Program-made: the position numbers and the translations under genes | From: Rhodobacter capsulatus | GTDB lineage: Bacteria; Pseudomonadota; Alphaproteobacteria; Rhodobacterales; Rhodobacteraceae | Assembly (NCBI RefSeq): GCF_003254295.1 | Contig: NZ_QKZO01000007.1 | Coordinates: 62,001 to 126,000, forward strand | Direction of reading: 5' to 3' | DNA length: 64,000 bases | Shown: positions 61,470-64,000 of the stretch, one piece after another | How positions within the stretch are numbered: the first letter of the stretch is position 1 | Layout: every line of letters starts with the position of its first letter | The notes under the pieces: model-generated | Told to the model about the DNA's origin: nothing | The model's database searches: none | Seen by the model: the letters and a program-made list of their open reading frames with translations, nothing else

Positions 61470-64000
61470 ATGAGCTTCACCCCCACCGATTACGACCCTT
61501 ACGATTTCGCCAACCGCCGCCACATCGGGCCAAGCCCGTCCGAGATGGCGCAGATGCTCAAGGTGGTGGGGGTGCAAAGCCTCGACGCGCTGATCGACGA
61601 GACGGTGCCGCAGGCGATCCGTCAGGCGGCTCCGCTGTCCTGGCCGCCGATGACCGAGCACGAGCTGCACGACAAGCTGCGCGAGGTGCAAAAGAAGAAT
61701 GCCGTGATGACCTCGCTGATCGGGCAGGGCTATTACGGCACCGCGACGCCGCCCGCGATCCAGCGCAACGTGCTGGAAAACCCGGCCTGGTATACCGCCT
61801 ACACGCCTTATCAGCCGGAAATCGCGCAAGGCCGGCTTGAGGCGTTGCTGAACTATCAGACCATGGTCGCCGATCTGACCGGTCTGCCGGTGGCGAATGC
61901 CTCGCTGCTCGACGAGGCGACCGCCGCGGCCGAGGCGATGATGATGGCGGAACGGTCCGCCAAATCGAAGGCGCGGGCGTTTTTCGTGGATCTCAACCTG
62001 CATCCGCAGACGGTGGCGGTGCTGGAAACCCGGGCCGCGCCGTTCGGGATCGAGATCGTCAAGGGCCAGCCCGACGAGCTGGTGCCCGATGCGGTTTTCG
62101 GGGCGATTTTCCAATATCCGGGCACCTATGGCCATGTCCGCGACTTCACCGATTACATCGCGATGCTGCATGAAGCCGGGGCGATTGCGGTGGTGGCGAC
62201 GGATCTGCTGGCGTTGTGTCTGCTCAAGGAACCGGGCGCGATGGGGGCCGATATCGCGGTGGGCTCGGCGCAGCGCTTTGGCGTGCCGATGGGCTTTGGC
62301 GGTCCGCATGCGGCCTTCATGTCCTGCCGTGACAGTCTGAAACGCACGATGCCGGGGCGGATCGTCGGCGTGTCGATCGACGCGCGGGGCAACAAGGCCT
62401 ATCGGCTGTCGCTGCAAACGCGCGAACAGCATATCCGGCGCGAAAAGGCGACCTCGAACGTCTGCACGGCGCAGGCGCTTCTGGCGGTGATCGCCAGTTT
62501 CTACGCCGTTTTCCACGGGCCGAAGGGGCTGCGCGCGATTGCCGAGCGGGTGCATCTGAACGCCGTGCGGGTGCGCGATGCGCTGGTCGCGGCCGGGGCC
62601 GATGTGGCGCCGCAGGCGTTCTTCGACACGATCACTGTGCGGGTGGGCGTGGGGCAGCAAGGCATCATGGCCGCCGCGCGCCAGCATGGCATCAACCTGC
62701 GCAAGGTGGGCGAGGGGCGCGTTGGCATCTCGATCGACGAGGTGACGGACGAAGACGTGCTGGTGCGGCTTTTGGACAGTTTCGGCATCAAGACCGTGCC
62801 GCCGATGGGGCAAGCCCTTGGGTTCCCTGCGGAAATGCTGCGGAAAACCGACTATCTGACGCATCCGGTCTTTCAGATGAACCGCGCCGAGTCGGAAATG
62901 ATGCGCTACATGCGCCGCCTGTCCGACCGCGATCTGGCGCTCGACCGGGCGATGATCCCGCTTGGCTCCTGCACGATGAAGCTCAATGCCGCGGCGGAAA
63001 TGGCGCCCTTGACCTGGCATCGCTACAACTCGCTGCACCCGTTCGTTCCGGCCGATCAGGCGGGCGGCTATGCCGAGATGATCGCGGATCTGACCGCGAA
63101 GCTGTGCGAAATCACCGGCTATGACGCGTTTTCGATGCAGCCCAATTCCGGCGCGCAGGGCGAATATGCCGGGCTGATGACGATTGCCGCCTATCACCGG
63201 GCCCGCGGTGACGCGCAGCGCGATGTCTGTCTGATCCCGGTCTCGGCGCATGGCACCAACCCGGCCTCGGCGGCGATGGCGGGGATGAAGGTCGTCGTGG
63301 TCAAATCCGCGCCGAATGGCGACGTGGATCTTGAGGATTTCGCCGACAAGGCGGCACAGGCGGGGGATCGGCTGGCGGCCTGCATGATCACTTACCCCTC
63401 GACCCATGGCGTGTTCGAAGAAACGGTCAAGGAAATCTGCGCCATCACCCATCGCTTTGGCGGGCAGGTCTATATGGACGGCGCGAACATGAACGCGCTC
63501 GTGGGGCTGGTGAAGCCGGGCGAATGCGGCTCGGACGTGAGCCATTTGAACCTGCACAAGACCTTTGCCATTCCGCATGGCGGCGGCGGTCCGGGCATGG
63601 GACCGATTGGCGTCAAGGCGCATCTTGCGCCCTATCTGCCCGGCCATGTGGAGACCGACGGCAAGGCGGGGGCGGTCTCGGCCGCGCCCTATGGCTCGGC
63701 GTCGATCCTTTTGATTTCCTGGGCCTATTGCCTGATGATGGGCGGCGAGGGGCTGGCGCAGGCGACGCGGGTGGCGATCCTGAATGCGAACTATATCGCG
63801 GCGCGGCTGAAGGCGGAGTATCCGATCCTCTTCATGGGCAACCGCGGCCGGGTGGCGCATGAATGCATCCTCGATACCCGCCCCTTTGCCGAAGTGGGCG
63901 TGACCGTTGATGACATCGCCAAGCGGTTGATCGACAACGGTTTCCATGCGCCGACGATGAGCTGGCCGGTGGCGGGAACGCTGATGGTCGAGCCCACGGA
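61470..64000 (+). CDS. gcvP: Glycine dehydrogenase (P protein), 3' end outside window
   Basis: 843 codons visible from ATG 61470 ([17 protein letters not shown]). Two homologous halves; [11 protein letters not shown] at the N-terminus, [29 protein letters not shown] and the PLP lysine in [17 protein letters not shown]. Decarboxylates glycine. Expected full length is about 950 residues. Confidence 0.97.
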   Translation, partial: MSFTPTDYDPYDFANRRHIGPSPSEMAQMLKVVGVQSLDALIDETVPQAIRQAAPLSWPPMTEHELHDKLREVQKKNAVMTSLIGQGYYGTATPPAIQRNVLENPAWYTAYTPYQPEIAQGRLEALLNYQTMVADLTGLPVANASLLDEATAAAEAMMMAERSAKSKARAFFVDLNLHPQTVAVLETRAAPFGIEIVKGQPDELVPDAVFGAIFQYPGTYGHVRDFTDYIAMLHEAGAIAVVATDLLALCLLKEPGAMGADIAVGSAQRFGVPMGFGGPHAAFMSCRDSLKRTMPGRIVGVSIDARGNKAYRLSLQTREQHIRREKATSNVCTAQALLAVIASFYAVFHGPKGLRAIAERVHLNAVRVRDALVAAGADVAPQAFFDTITVRVGVGQQGIMAAARQHGINLRKVGEGRVGISIDEVTDEDVLVRLLDSFGIKTVPPMGQALGFPAEMLRKTDYLTHPVFQMNRAESEMMRYMRRLSDRDLALDRAMIPLGSCTMKLNAAAEMAPLTWHRYNSLHPFVPADQAGGYAEMIADLTAKLCEITGYDAFSMQPNSGAQGEYAGLMTIAAYHRARGDAQRDVCLIPVSAHGTNPASAAMAGMKVVVVKSAPNGDVDLEDFADKAAQAGDRLAACMITYPSTHGVFEETVKEICAITHRFGGQVYMDGANMNALVGLVKPGECGSDVSHLNLHKTFAIPHGGGGPGMGPIGVKAHLAPYLPGHVETDGKAGAVSAAPYGSASILLISWAYCLMMGGEGLAQATRVAILNANYIAARLKAEYPILFMGNRGRVAHECILDTRPFAEVGVTVDDIAKRLIDNGFHAPTMSWPVAGTLMVEPT

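Noticed and set aside
61446-63947. 833-aa open frame on the minus strand across gcvP
   Set aside because: Antisense shadow of a certain gene.

Overview
The window is high-GC alphaproteobacterial chromosome and looks like a Rhodobacter-type genome, most likely Rhodobacter capsulatus or a close relative. The evidence is the codon and GC style, a SAM/SAH riboswitch before metK (a class described only from Rhodobacterales), a tandem glycine riboswitch before gcvTHP, the rpsA-ihfB-lapA-trpF-trpB order, and a family of short intergenic repeats built on a GTATTT...CCAAG core. The species call is inference; the order-level call is firm.

Layout. (1) 1-8858: one end of a prophage inserted at the 3' end of tRNA-Val(CAC). 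A leftward operon runs from a Cro-like regulator through a second DNA-binding protein, a DUF1376-like replication protein, unknowns and HNH nuclease to small and large terminase, which leaves the window. A rightward arm carries a short repressor, small proteins, a GapR-family protein, an excisionase and a tyrosine integrase. Four near-identical palindromes lie at the divergent promoter and at a second rightward promoter. (2) 8859-17943: core genes: HU-like protein, Lon, a sensor kinase, an MBL-fold hydrolase, and an Fbp-type iron transporter without its ATPase. (3) 17944-about 27200: tRNA-Asn(GTT) followed by an integrase and a composite, decaying island. It holds an antirepressor remnant, a candidate restriction-modification group, an AT-richer TcmP / three-Cys (DUF5131) gene pair, a split terminase, a TerB remnant and a second broken integrase. 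(4) 27246-32486: a possible glycosyltransferase, a P5C-reductase-like protein, an RsbQ-like hydrolase paired with a PAS-PAS-GGDEF-EAL protein, and a two-gene hemP unit. (5) 32639-49138: housekeeping block: miaB, an OmpA-like protein and a lipoprotein sharing a motif, phoH-ybeY-corC-lnt, metK, trmB, aroA, cmk, a nitroreductase, rpsA-ihfB-lapA-trpF-trpB. (6) 49139-58136: a leader with a terminator directly before a PepSY-like/membrane-LuxR pair, a GbsR-like regulator, galM, the zinc regulon (znuA divergent from zur-znuC-znuB around Zur-box palindromes), a PfkB kinase, a two-gene unit of unknown function, and a small metallopeptidase. (7) 58236-64000: gltX, then the glycine riboswitch and gcvT-gcvH-gcvP (gcvP cut by the window end).

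The most interesting signals are the TcmP/three-Cys pair with its own promoter and palindrome beside an R-M-like group, a DUF5131 C-terminal scrap in the other prophage, the RsbQ-like/cyclic-di-GMP protein pair, the attenuator-like leader before the PepSY/LuxR pair, and a 201-bp palindrome between metK and trmB.
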